Positions 23,015-30,329 are shown, counted from the first letter of the stretch. The stretch: 33,484 nucleotides of DNA from Candidatus Latescibacterota bacterium (GCA_009691525.1 SICG01000032.1:1-33484), one strand, 5' to 3'. Notes: generated by a model not told the origin, from the letters alone. A program made the numbers and translations.

Positions 23015-24082
23015 TCATTCCAGCCACGAAAGCACGTTCAGGGTCCCTCCGCCCCCGGCGGCCACTGTGGAAGCCTGGATCAGGGCGGCATTGCTGTAGC
23101 GGATCTGCCCGTTCCCATTGCCGATGCAGTTGCCAGAGGGTTTGGTGGTCAGGGAGACCACCGCGCCGATGATGGTGGTGTGGACCTTGTCGATATCGTC
23201 GGCGATGATCAGGCCCGTGAAGGTCCCGGAGTTGAGGTTCTTGATCACCGCATTCCTGGCGCTGTTGTGGACCACCAGCACCCCGCTGCTGGCGCCAAAA
23301 CCCATAGACTGCCAGGTGGCTCCACTCGCCAGTTCCACATAGGTCACCCCCGAGAGGGGGAAGGTCAGATTGGCGGGATTGGTCACGTACTGGCTGCCAT
23401 TGGCCCCTGACTGGGCCATGGCCTTGAGACTACCCGAGGCGTACCCGAACACCGAATCGGGGCTGGCGGGAAAGGCGTAGACGGCATTCTGCTCGATGGT
23501 GGCGGCAGTGGCGGGTTTTGAGGGCGCGTAATCCACTCCAGCCACGGTGCCTCCTGCCTTTGAATTGCCGCCCCGATTATAGGTCTGGGTAGTGCTCACC
23601 CCCAGGGTCCCCTCCCCCGCAATCAGGTTGCCGTTCAGGTCGTGGTCCCGCCCGTCGATGATCAGGCCGCCCAACGTCGTCACCGTGGAATTGGCGGTGA
23701 CCCCGCCGCGCACCCCCGGCGGCACTGAGGGCAGGCTCACCAGCACTTCCACGGTATCCGCTGATTCACCGGCGTGCCCCCCGGCCCTGATCCGCACCTC
23801 ATCGGCGTTCAAGCTGGTGTCAGTGGAGCTGTCCTCCAGCGTCACCCACCCCGTGCCATCCCCTAGGGAGAGATTGGCGTACCCGGCCCGCCAGCTCAGG
23901 CTGTCGCTCAGAGCGGCCAGGGCCATCTGGGCCGCCGAAGTGGCCGAGAGCCTGGACACGGTCCGGTAGTAGTACTCCAGGAAATTGTCGGAGAAGAGCG
24001 CGTTCACCTCGTTGAGGTTGGCCCTGATCCAACCAAAGGTGACGACGAAGCCGGCGATGACGATCAGCGAGTACTTGCCCAT
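23015..24082 (-). CDS. PilX-like pilus assembly protein, first gene of the pilus operon
   Basis: 355 aa from ATG 24082; an upstream in-frame start at 24139 would place the hydrophobic helix too far in. The sequence starts Met-Gly-Lys-Tyr then a helix (SLIVIAGFVVTFGWIRANL), followed by an amphipathic segment with small residues (SATSAAQMALAALSDSLSW) typical of PilX-type N-termini. The long C-terminal part is Gly/Ser/Thr-rich and beta-helical in style (GGLIIDGRDHDLNGNLIAG, GVLVVHNSARNAVIKNLNSG, TFTGLIIADDIDKVHTTIIG), resembling the polymer-forming C-terminal regions of PilX-like proteins. It has no FTLIE motif. A CRP-type site lies 62 nt upstream. It is separated from the pilin gene by the regulatory gap but shares its strand. 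Confidence 0.7.
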   Translation of the reverse strand: MGKYSLIVIAGFVVTFGWIRANLNEVNALFSDNFLEYYYRTVSRLSATSAAQMALAALSDSLSWRAGYANLSLGDGTGWVTLEDSSTDTSLNADEVRIRAGGHAGESADTVEVLVSLPSVPPGVRGGVTANSTVTTLGGLIIDGRDHDLNGNLIAGEGTLGVSTTQTYNRGGNSKAGGTVAGVDYAPSKPATAATIEQNAVYAFPASPDSVFGYASGSLKAMAQSGANGSQYVTNPANLTFPLSGVTYVELASGATWQSMGFGASSGVLVVHNSARNAVIKNLNSGTFTGLIIADDIDKVHTTIIGAVVSLTTKPSGNCIGNGNGQIRYSNAALIQASTVAAGGGGTLNVLSWLE

Positions 24083-24115
24083 ATATGCCTGCCTGGAGTA
24101 CACTGGAACACAGAT

Positions 24116-24123
24116 GTAATATG
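24116..24123 (-). promoter_or_regulatory. -10-like element for the pilus operon
   Basis: The minus strand contains CATATT/TATTAC overlapping in this stretch. It lies 21-24 nt downstream of the CRP-type site and about 34 nt before the ATG at 24082. No good -35 accompanies it, as expected for an activator-dependent promoter. Confidence 0.35.
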
Positions 24124-24144
24124 CGGCAAAATCTCCCACAACGC

Positions 24145-24160
24145 AGTGAGAGGGATCACA
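24145..24160. promoter_or_regulatory. CRP-family operator candidate between the pilus operon and the rhomboid gene
   Basis: AGTGA-GAGGGA-TCACA (plus strand) matches the CRP consensus TGTGA-N6-TCACA at 9 of 10 positions on the minus strand. It sits 62 nt upstream of the PilX-like start and 75 nt upstream of the divergent rhomboid start, so it could regulate both. The half-sites are identical to those at 22858-22873. Confidence 0.55.
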
Positions 24161-24235
24161 CTCCCCCCGTACTCCCTTGATCTCCTGTCAACGCTGCGGT
24201 ATCTTCCGGTCATCCTCTTCTGAAGCAGCCAAAAA

Positions 24236-25117
24236 TTGGACCTGCCCGCACCAGAATCCGCCCCCTGGATCCCGCTTTTCCGCGCCCCCCAATTCGGCCC
24301 CTGCGCCGAGCGGGCCCTGGTCCTGGCGGCGCTGGGCATCGACTATATCCTGCTACAGGAGGACGGGTCGTACGTCCTGCTGGTAGAAGCCGGAGCCGCC
24401 CAACGCGCCGCCGGCGAGTTGAGCCAGTTCGAGGGGGAAAACGTGGGCTGGCCCCCTCCCGAGGAAATCCTGCCCCCCGAGGTGCCGGGCAGCCTGCACA
24501 GTCTGGTGGGATACGCGGGTATCCTCTGCTCGATCTTCTACCTGCAACGCACCCGCACCTACTCCCTGGACTGGTGGCAGGCCGGCAGAGGGGATGTCGA
24601 CCTCATCGCCGTGGGCCAGTGGTGGCGTGTCTTCACCGCCCTCACCCTGCACGCCGACGAAGCCCATCTGCTGGGCAATCTGCTCTTCGGCACTTTCTTC
24701 GCCTTCCTGCTCTGCCGCCAACTGGGGGCCGGCGCTGCCTGGTTCGCCATCCTGCTGGCCGGCGTCACCGGCAATCTCGTCAAGGCCCAGTTACACCCGG
24801 CTGACCACCACTTCATCGGCGCCTCCACCGCCGTGTTCGGTGCCATCGGCATGCTCTTGGCGCTGCAGTGGAAACCCCGCCCCTCGCGCTGGCGTCAGTG
24901 GGCACCCCTGATCATCGGCGCCGTGCTGCTAGGCTTTTTAGGCACAGCCGGCAAACACACCGACGTGCCGGCCCACATCGCCGGCATGGGCACTGGCCTG
25001 CTCATCGGCCTGGTCTGGCGCTGGCTGCCCGCGCCGCTGTCCCCATCCGTGCAGACAGCCCTGGGGGCTGCCACGTTGCTCTCCTTGGTATTCGCCTGGG
25101 CCTGGGCGCTGGCCTGA
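24236..25117 (+). CDS. Rhomboid-family intramembrane serine protease
   Basis: 293 aa with a TTG start at 24236. No better start was seen; the true start could lie slightly downstream. Residues ~1-80 form a small cytoplasmic domain (ALVLAALGIDYILLQEDGSY, then AAGELSQFEGEN) of a type common before bacterial rhomboid domains. Membrane part: a TM near residue 90, an L1 loop with WWQAG and WWRVFTAL, HLLGNLLFGTFFAFLL in the second core helix, the catalytic serine motif IGASTAVFGA, and the catalytic His in DVPAHIAGMGTGLLIG. A final TM ends the protein. It should cleave TM segments of single-pass membrane proteins. Divergent from the pilus operon and sharing its CRP-type site, so a processing role for envelope proteins there is possible but unproven. 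Confidence 0.88.
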   Translation: MDLPAPESAPWIPLFRAPQFGPCAERALVLAALGIDYILLQEDGSYVLLVEAGAAQRAAGELSQFEGENVGWPPPEEILPPEVPGSLHSLVGYAGILCSIFYLQRTRTYSLDWWQAGRGDVDLIAVGQWWRVFTALTLHADEAHLLGNLLFGTFFAFLLCRQLGAGAAWFAILLAGVTGNLVKAQLHPADHHFIGASTAVFGAIGMLLALQWKPRPSRWRQWAPLIIGAVLLGFLGTAGKHTDVPAHIAGMGTGLLIGLVWRWLPAPLSPSVQTALGAATLLSLVFAWAWALA

Positions 25118-25220
25118 GGCGGCGGGGAGACGGCCCCGAGGACCTTTCCCGGGGAGTGGCCGGGAAGGGAAGTCCGCGTGGTCGGGCGGCGGGGTAGCGG
25201 AGCCAGAGCGAGCGAGGGGA

Positions 25221-25246
25221 CGCAACACCATATAGATGGTGTTGCG
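25221..25246. repeat. Hairpin in repeat copy A (11-bp stem, 4-nt loop)
   Basis: CGCAACACCAT (25221-25231) pairs perfectly with ATGGTGTTGCG (25236-25246). The stem begins like the copy B hairpin (CGCAAC). Confidence 0.75.
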
Positions 25247-25280
25247 GGGGCCGGGTCACCGAGCGGCCCCGTAGGGACGG

Positions 25281-25309
25281 CGCCGCACCCCATACGTTGG
25301 GGTGCGGCG
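25281..25309. repeat. Hairpin in repeat copy A (12-bp stem, 5-nt loop)
   Basis: CGCCGCACCCCA (25281-25292) pairs with TGGGGTGCGGCG (25298-25309). Its core CCCCATACGTTGGGG is the exact reverse complement of the core of the hairpin at 30301-30329. Confidence 0.78.
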
Positions 25310-25364
25310 GGACGCGCCTGGGGAAAGGCCGCAGCGGGTCGTTCCCCGACGCCACCCCCGCGAC

Positions 25365-26183
25365 CTACCACCGCACCTGCGACTGCACCGGTCCGCGATG
25401 CTGATCCGACCGCTTCTCGATGGGCCAGGCCTTGATCTCGTCGACGAAATCCACCAGCCCGCTCACGGCCGCTTCGAGGATCACCTTGCCCTTGGCCGCC
25501 GTGGCCTTGGTCGGGTCCCCGTGTACCCCCAACTTGGTCCAGCGGCCCCAGTAGTCGTTGAAGCGGGCGTACCGCGAGGTGCTGTCGGAGCTGGCGTACT
25601 TGCCCATGCGGTCGTTGTCTTCGGCCGCTTTGTCCATCTGCACCCGCTCTGGGGCCAGGTGCAAGTACAGGGAGGTCTCGAACTCATCGGCGTGGGCCAT
25701 CACCTCGGTCTCCTTGACCTTGGCAAAAGCCTCGGTGGCAAAGGCAAAATAGCCGCAGGCGAAACACAGGGACTGCGTGGCCAGCACCGTCTTGCGCGCC
25801 ACCAGATCCACCAGGGGCGCGTTGGAGCCGTGGCCATTGACCAGCAGGATCTTCTCGAAGCCGTGGTACGCCACACTCTTGGTGATGTTCAGGCAGAAGG
25901 CGATGAAGACCTCGGGTTCGATATGGATGGTCCCGGGAAAATCGATGTGGTGCATATTGAGCCCATAGGCGATGGGCGGCAGCACCAGCACCCGGTCCGG
26001 GGCGCGGCGTCCCACCTCCAGGCACACCGATTCGGCCAGGAACAGGTCCACATCCAGGGGCAGGTGCCGGCCGTGCTGCTCGGTGGAGCCGGTGGGCAGG
26101 ATCACCACCTTCTGCAGGGCGATGGCCTCGTCCAGTTCGGCCCAGGTCAGGCGGTTGTAGCGGTATTCCTCGCGGGCGTTCAT
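25365..26183 (-). CDS. Creatininase-family metal-dependent amidohydrolase
   Basis: 272 aa with AGGAG 9 nt before ATG 26183. The fold signature GSTEQHGRHLPLDVD supplies metal ligands E35, H37 and D46. NGHGSN (H118) and the HADEFETS segment (H164, E169) complete the binuclear site. The family hydrolyses cyclic or linear amides (creatinine, FAPy deamination intermediates, the mycofactocin peptide by MftE); the substrate here cannot be told. The family usually has HAGEFETS; here the second Gly-Glu pair reads Ala-Asp-Glu. The C-terminus is extended by a basic tail (IEKRSDQHRG). It is divergent from the SAF-domain oxidoreductase, sharing a 125-nt promoter region, which suggests a common catabolic role. 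Confidence 0.88.
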   Translation of the reverse strand: MNAREEYRYNRLTWAELDEAIALQKVVILPTGSTEQHGRHLPLDVDLFLAESVCLEVGRRAPDRVLVLPPIAYGLNMHHIDFPGTIHIEPEVFIAFCLNITKSVAYHGFEKILLVNGHGSNAPLVDLVARKTVLATQSLCFACGYFAFATEAFAKVKETEVMAHADEFETSLYLHLAPERVQMDKAAEDNDRMGKYASSDSTSRYARFNDYWGRWTKLGVHGDPTKATAAKGKVILEAAVSGLVDFVDEIKAWPIEKRSDQHRGPVQSQVRW

Positions 26184-26308
26184 GCAGAAAACTCCTGTAA
26201 TTTGGGGCAGAGAGGAAACTGAATAGCCCGCTCAATCTAAGAAATTTTGCACCCGCCCGGGAATTGCTTTTTTATTGATAATCTACCCATTGCAAACGAG
26301 GTGATCCG

Positions 26309-27628
26309 ATGATCCACCGCCGGCTGGCCGAACTCGACAAAAAAGGCACCCCGATCCGGGTGGGCATCGTGGGCTGTGGCCGCATGGGCACCGGCGTGAT
26401 CAACCAGGTCTCGCGGTCGCCGGGCATGAAGGTGGTGGCCGTGGCCGACCAGGACCGTGGCCGGGCCGAGCAGGCAGCGCTCGCCGAATTGCCCTCCACT
26501 GCCCAGGTCTGCGCCACCGACGATCTAAAAGCGGCGGAGCAAGCCCTGGTGCGCGGCGAGGTAGTGGCCTCGGCTGACGGCCGGCTGGTCTGCCACCTGC
26601 CCCTGGACGTGGTGGTGGAGGCCACCGGCATCCCCGAGTCCGGGGCCCAGGTGGCGTACGAGGCGATCTTGCAGCGCAAACACGTGGTGGCCCTCAACGT
26701 GGAGACCGACGCGGTGATCGGCCCCATCCTCAAGCAGTTGGCCGACAGCGCCGAGGTGGTGTACACGGTGACTGCCGGCGACGAGCCCGGGGTCATGGGC
26801 GGCATGTACGAGTGGGCCGCTGCCATCGGCCTGGAGGTAGTGGCGGCGGTGAAGGGCTGCATGCGGCCCATCGACTGGAACGCCAACCCCCAGACCCTGG
26901 CCGGCGAGGCCGCAACCCTGGGCATCAATCCCAAGATGCTGGCCTCCTTCCGCGACGGCTCCAAACACTGCGTCGAGGTCTGCGTAGTGGCCAACGGCAC
27001 CGGCCTGGTCCCGGATGTGCGGGGCACCCACGCCCGCCCCCTCAGCTACGCCGAGATCCCCCGCTACCTGAAACCCAAGAAAGACGGCGGCATCCTGAGC
27101 CGCTCCGGCGTGGTCGAACTCTCCCCCCCGGTGCTCAAGCCCGACGGCACCCCGGACCTGGAAAAGAGCGTCACCCCCGGCGTGTACCTGGTGGTGACCA
27201 GCGACCACACCCAGATCCGCGCTGATTTCACCTATCTGCTCATGGGCGAGGGACCCTACTATGTGCTCCACCGCCCCTACCACCTGTGCGCCATCGAGAC
27301 CCCCTATTCCATCGCCCGGGCCTTCCTCTACGGCGACGCCACCCTCAGTCCGGTGGGCGCGCCGGTGGCCGAGGTGATCTGCGTGGCCAAACGCGATCTG
27401 GAACCGGGCGAGTGGATCACCGGCAGCGGCGGGGCCGAGGTGACCGGGCAGATCGACACCCATGCCGTGTGCCGCCGCGAGAACCTCCTGCCCCTGGGCC
27501 TGTCCTACGATATCCAGGTGAAGCGGCCGGTGGCCCGAGGCCAGGCCCTCACCCTCGACGATGTGCACCTGCCCGAAGATCTGCTGGTCTACCGGCTGTG
27601 GCAGTTGCAGCGCTCGACCTTTGCATGA
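26309..27628 (+). CDS. NAD(P)-binding oxidoreductase with C-terminal SAF domain
   Basis: 439 aa, with AGGTGATCC close before ATG 26309. An N-terminal Rossmann fold (GIVGCGRMGTG, residues 19-29; VVAVADQD) is of the homoserine-dehydrogenase/DapB-like type, with VVVEATGIPE near residue 100 and HVVALNVETDAVIGPIL after it. A central catalytic-type domain (PGVMGGMYEWAA, KGCMRPIDWN) follows. The C-terminal ~90 residues form a SAF-like domain (LPLGLSYDIQVKRPVARGQA, LTLDDVHLPEDL). Proteins of this layout are annotated as SAF-domain or homoserine-dehydrogenase-like oxidoreductases, some in sugar-acid catabolism. The exact substrate is unknown. It overlaps the next small ORF as ATGA. Confidence 0.83.
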   Translation: MIHRRLAELDKKGTPIRVGIVGCGRMGTGVINQVSRSPGMKVVAVADQDRGRAEQAALAELPSTAQVCATDDLKAAEQALVRGEVVASADGRLVCHLPLDVVVEATGIPESGAQVAYEAILQRKHVVALNVETDAVIGPILKQLADSAEVVYTVTAGDEPGVMGGMYEWAAAIGLEVVAAVKGCMRPIDWNANPQTLAGEAATLGINPKMLASFRDGSKHCVEVCVVANGTGLVPDVRGTHARPLSYAEIPRYLKPKKDGGILSRSGVVELSPPVLKPDGTPDLEKSVTPGVYLVVTSDHTQIRADFTYLLMGEGPYYVLHRPYHLCAIETPYSIARAFLYGDATLSPVGAPVAEVICVAKRDLEPGEWITGSGGAEVTGQIDTHAVCRRENLLPLGLSYDIQVKRPVARGQALTLDDVHLPEDLLVYRLWQLQRSTFA

Positions 27629-27789
27629 ACAAGAAATTCCGCGTCGCCCTCGGCCAAATCCCCTCCAAGTCCAACCACTTTGTCTCGTCCTCCTGCGATC
27701 TGGACTTCTTCCGCACCACCGGGTACCTGCGCGGGGGAGAGGATATTTTCGGCCTAGGCCCCACCGACACCGAGGTGGGCGGCCTCTAG
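27625..27789 (+). CDS. Small 54-residue ORF translationally coupled to the oxidoreductase
   Basis: 54 aa, starting with an ATGA overlap at the end of the SAF-domain gene. It has basic and hydrophobic residues first (MNKKFRVALGQIPSKSNHF), then a short acidic/Gly-rich end (FGLGPTDTEVGGL). No family recognised, no TM or signal peptide. It could be a small partner protein or the remnant of a longer gene cut before the next promoter. The coding case rests on the coupled start and natural composition only. Confidence 0.45.
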   Translation: MNKKFRVALGQIPSKSNHFVSSSCDLDFFRTTGYLRGGEDIFGLGPTDTEVGGL

Positions 27790-27834
27790 GCGGGGAGTTC
27801 CTCAGGGCCAATCTCGTAGCTCCTCCACCTATAC

Positions 27835-27872
27835 TTGATGAGGTTCAACTGATCCCGGTTATTATTTATTAT
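27835..27872 (+). promoter_or_regulatory. Possible sigma70-type promoter for the serine hydrolase gene
   Basis: TTGATG at 27835-27840 is followed after 19 nt by TATTAT (27860-27865) and again TATTAT (27867-27872), in an AT-rich patch that contrasts with the GC-rich surroundings. It is 43-80 nt before ATG 27916. Spacing is not ideal. Confidence 0.35.
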
Positions 27873-27915
27873 ACCCATTAGCCCGCTCACCCCATCTGCC
27901 TGCAGAAGGTCTGCC

Positions 27916-29442
27916 ATGAAACCCTCGCTGGTGCTCTTCGCCGCGGCCATCCTCGCCACCGCCCTTTCCTCCCCTGCCCGCGCCGCCGACCCCAACCCGG
28001 AGCAAGCCGCCATGCTGCTGCCCCACAGCACCCCCGAGGCTCAGGGGATCTCCTCGAAGGACCTGCTGATCTTTGTCCAGGAAGCCGAAAAGCGCATCGA
28101 CGCCCTGCATGGCTTTGTATTGGTGCGACACGGCCATACCATCGCCGAAGGCTGGTGGGCTCCGTACGCCGCAGACCAGCCACATATGCTTTACTCGCTG
28201 AGCAAGAGCTTCACCTCCACGGCCGTGGGCATGGCCGTGGCCGAGGGCCGGCTCAAGGTGGAGGACCTAGTGCTCTCCTTCTTCCCCGACGAAGCCCCAG
28301 CCCATCCCGACGCCAACCTGGCGGCGATGAAGGTGCAGGACCTGCTCACCATGCAGAGCGGCCACGCCGAGGACACCCTGGGCAAGCTCTTCGAGTACCA
28401 GGATGGCAGCTGGGTCAAAGCCTTTCTGGCCCAGCCGGTGGAGTACCAACCGGGAACTCACTTCGTCTACAATACCGGGGCCACCTACATGCTCTCGGCT
28501 ATCGTCCAGAAACTGAGCGGTCAGACCCTGCTCGAATACCTGCAGCCGCGCCTCTTCGGCCCCCTGGGCATCCAGAATCCCACCTGGGAGACCTCCCCCC
28601 AGGGCATCAGCTTCGGCGGCTCTGGCCTGAACGTCACCACCGGGGATATCGCCCGCTTCGGGCAATTGTACTTGCAAAAGGGCATGTGGCAGGGCAAGCA
28701 GCTAGTGCCCGCCGCCTGGGTGGAGGAAGCCACTGCGGCCCACGCCGACAACAGCGCCATGCCCTACCTGGACTTGCAGCAGGGCTACGGATACCAGTTC
28801 TGGCGCTGCCGGCATGGGGCGTACCGGGGCGAGGGCGCCTTTAGCCAGCACTGCATCGTCTTCCCCGAGCAGGACGCGGTGCTGGCCATCACTGCTGGGG
28901 TGAAGGATGCGGATAAGCAAGGCGTGCTCAATCTTGTCTACGAGCAGGTGCTGGCCTCCATGAGATCCGGCCCCCTACCCCCTGCCCCCCAGGCCCACGC
29001 AAAGCTGCAGGCCAAACTCGCCTCGCTCACCCTGGCCCCGCAGCCGGGTCAGCCCACCGCGGCCCTGGGTGCCAAGATTTCGGGCCAGCACTACTTCTTT
29101 GCCCCCAACGACCAGAAGATCGAAGCCATCACCTTAGAATTCAGCGAAAAACAGGACGCGATCACCATCCGCAACGATAGGGGCGACCACCACCTCGACT
29201 TGGGCCACGGTGCCTGGATCACCGGTGTCACCACCTTCGACGACGAGGAACCCCAACCAGTGGCTGCCACCGGCGGCTGGACCAGCGACAGCACCTATGT
29301 GGCCAAACGCAGTTACTACCAGACCCCCTACTGCCCCTCGCTCAAATTCACCTTCACCCAGGGCAAGCTGCGCTACGACTACGAGGACAACGTCTCCTTC
29401 GGCGAGACCAAGCGCCCCCAGTTGGAGGGCCAATCCAGGTGA
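27916..29442 (+). CDS. Exported serine beta-lactamase-family hydrolase
   Basis: 508 aa with AGAAGG upstream of ATG 27916. A Sec signal peptide (FAAAILATALSSPARAA) leads to a PF00144-type serine hydrolase domain (residues ~35-365). The catalytic SxxK is in YSLSKSFTS (S94, K97), and the second motif is FVYNTGATYMLSAIV. Other family segments are VQDLLTMQSGH, GPLGIQNPTWE and GLNVTTGDIARFGQLYLQKG. A C-terminal beta-rich domain of ~130 residues (ISGQHYFFAPNDQKIEAITL, WTSDSTYVAKRSYYQTPYCP) is extra to the core fold, as in esterase/DD-peptidase-like members. It probably acts in the periplasm on an ester, peptide or D-amino-acid bond; antibiotic resistance is not implied. Its own promoter candidate lies upstream. 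Confidence 0.87.
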   Translation: MKPSLVLFAAAILATALSSPARAADPNPEQAAMLLPHSTPEAQGISSKDLLIFVQEAEKRIDALHGFVLVRHGHTIAEGWWAPYAADQPHMLYSLSKSFTSTAVGMAVAEGRLKVEDLVLSFFPDEAPAHPDANLAAMKVQDLLTMQSGHAEDTLGKLFEYQDGSWVKAFLAQPVEYQPGTHFVYNTGATYMLSAIVQKLSGQTLLEYLQPRLFGPLGIQNPTWETSPQGISFGGSGLNVTTGDIARFGQLYLQKGMWQGKQLVPAAWVEEATAAHADNSAMPYLDLQQGYGYQFWRCRHGAYRGEGAFSQHCIVFPEQDAVLAITAGVKDADKQGVLNLVYEQVLASMRSGPLPPAPQAHAKLQAKLASLTLAPQPGQPTAALGAKISGQHYFFAPNDQKIEAITLEFSEKQDAITIRNDRGDHHLDLGHGAWITGVTTFDDEEPQPVAATGGWTSDSTYVAKRSYYQTPYCPSLKFTFTQGKLRYDYEDNVSFGETKRPQLEGQSR

Positions 29443-29473
29443 GTCTCTGGCAGCTGGACGCGGGTACCCGGTG

Positions 29474-30133
29474 ATGCAACTGCTCTCCGTCAATGTCTCC
29501 CTGCCCAAAGAAGTAGCACACGAGAGAGAGACCGTGCGCACCGGCATCTTCAAGGAACCCGCAGCCGGCCCGGTGCAGGTGCACATCGGCGGCCTGGAGG
29601 GCGACGGTCAGGGAGATCCTGAAAACCACGGCGGCCAATTCAAGACCGTGTACGCCTACCCCTACGAGCACTATGCCCACTGGGAGGGCATGCTTAAACG
29701 CGGCCCGCTCCCCTATGGGCAACTGGGCGAGAATCTCACCGTGGAGGGAATGCTCGAAGACCGGGTCCACATCGGCGCCCTGTACCGGATGGGCACCAGC
29801 CTCCTACAAGTAACCCAACCGCGCAAGCCCTGCTTCAAGCTGGGCATTCGGATAGGCATGACCAAATTCGTCGCGATTTTCTGGAATAGCGGCCGGACCG
29901 GAATCTATCTGCGGGTAGTGGAGGAGGGAACGGTACAGGCCGGCGATCCCATCGCGTTGATCGAGGACGCGCCCGAGAACCCCACCGTGCGCCGGCTCTG
30001 GCAACTGGCCTATTTCGAGGAAGAGTGCTTCGACGAATGCCTCCTGGCCCTGCGTCTGCCCTACCTCTCCCCCGAATGGCGCCGCCCCCTGACCCTGCGT
30101 CTGCGCAAGGCAGACATCGCGCTGGAAGGCTAA
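29474..30133 (+). CDS. MOSC-domain protein of the YiiM type
   Basis: 219 aa from ATG 29474; a GTG at 29471 is an equally placed alternative. The MOSC hallmarks are TGIFKEPAAGPVQVHIGGL, GDxxxDPENHGGQFKTVYAY, GENLTVEGMLEDRVHIGALY and the conserved Cys in QPRKPC (C120). A C-terminal helical region ends in LRKADIALEG, as in YiiM proteins. MOSC domains bind molybdenum cofactor-type sulfur carriers; YiiM-like members reduce N-hydroxylated compounds with a partner reductase. There is no such partner nearby. It is 31 nt downstream of the serine hydrolase and may be cotranscribed with it. Confidence 0.88.
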   Translation: MQLLSVNVSLPKEVAHERETVRTGIFKEPAAGPVQVHIGGLEGDGQGDPENHGGQFKTVYAYPYEHYAHWEGMLKRGPLPYGQLGENLTVEGMLEDRVHIGALYRMGTSLLQVTQPRKPCFKLGIRIGMTKFVAIFWNSGRTGIYLRVVEEGTVQAGDPIALIEDAPENPTVRRLWQLAYFEEECFDECLLALRLPYLSPEWRRPLTLRLRKADIALEG

Positions 30134-30180
30134 CAATCACTGGCCAATCGCGGCGGGGAGATGACTAGGAGGGACGGGGA

Positions 30181-30205
30181 TGCCCTGGAGGTATTTCCCA
30201 GGGCA
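30181..30205 (+). terminator. Stem-loop after the MOSC gene
   Basis: TGCCCTGG (30181-30188) pairs with CCAGGGCA (30198-30205), with a 9-nt loop. There is no T-run after it (CTGATCTAG follows), so it may be a weak terminator or only part of the repeat. Confidence 0.35.
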
Positions 30206-30300
30206 CTGATCTAGCGATGGGCGAAATGCCCTGGAGGCTTTTCTCGGGGAAAGGTCGGGCTGGGAAGGTCCGAGGGGTCGGGCAGCGGGGTAGCGGAGCC

Positions 30301-30329
30301 CGCAACGCCCCAACGTATGGGGCGTTGCG
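30301..30329. repeat. Hairpin in repeat copy B (12-bp stem, 5-nt loop)
   Basis: CGCAACGCCCCA (30301-30312) pairs perfectly with TGGGGCGTTGCG (30318-30329). The 15-nt core is identical in inverted orientation to the 25281-25309 hairpin. Confidence 0.78.

Larger units (their letters stand above)
25127..25326. repeat. Interspersed GC-rich palindromic repeat, copy A
   Basis: This intergenic stretch shares several blocks with 30180-30431: GTCGGGCGGCGGGGTAGCGG followed by AGCC (25181-25204, 23 of 24 identical to 30277-30300), AGCGAGCGAGGG (25207-25218) and CGCGCCTGGGGAAA (25313-25326). It carries two perfect hairpins, listed separately. No open frame with an RBS is visible. It probably belongs to a genome-wide REP/MITE-like family; the borders are approximate. 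Confidence 0.7.

Noticed and set aside
24186-24191. Perfect TTGACA -35 box on the minus strand upstream of the PilX-like gene
   Set aside because: The 16-18 nt downstream positions are G-rich with no -10-like hexamer, so it does not form a promoter by itself.
26247-26282. TTGCAC with GATAAT before the SAF-domain gene as a sigma70 promoter
   Set aside because: The spacer is 24 nt, too long. The AT-rich patch may still hold a promoter, but it cannot be assigned.
27916-29442. Antibiotic-resistance beta-lactamase
   Set aside because: The SxxK motif and general fold match, but the extra C-terminal domain and family-wide features fit an esterase/peptidase-like serine hydrolase. No evidence for drug hydrolysis.
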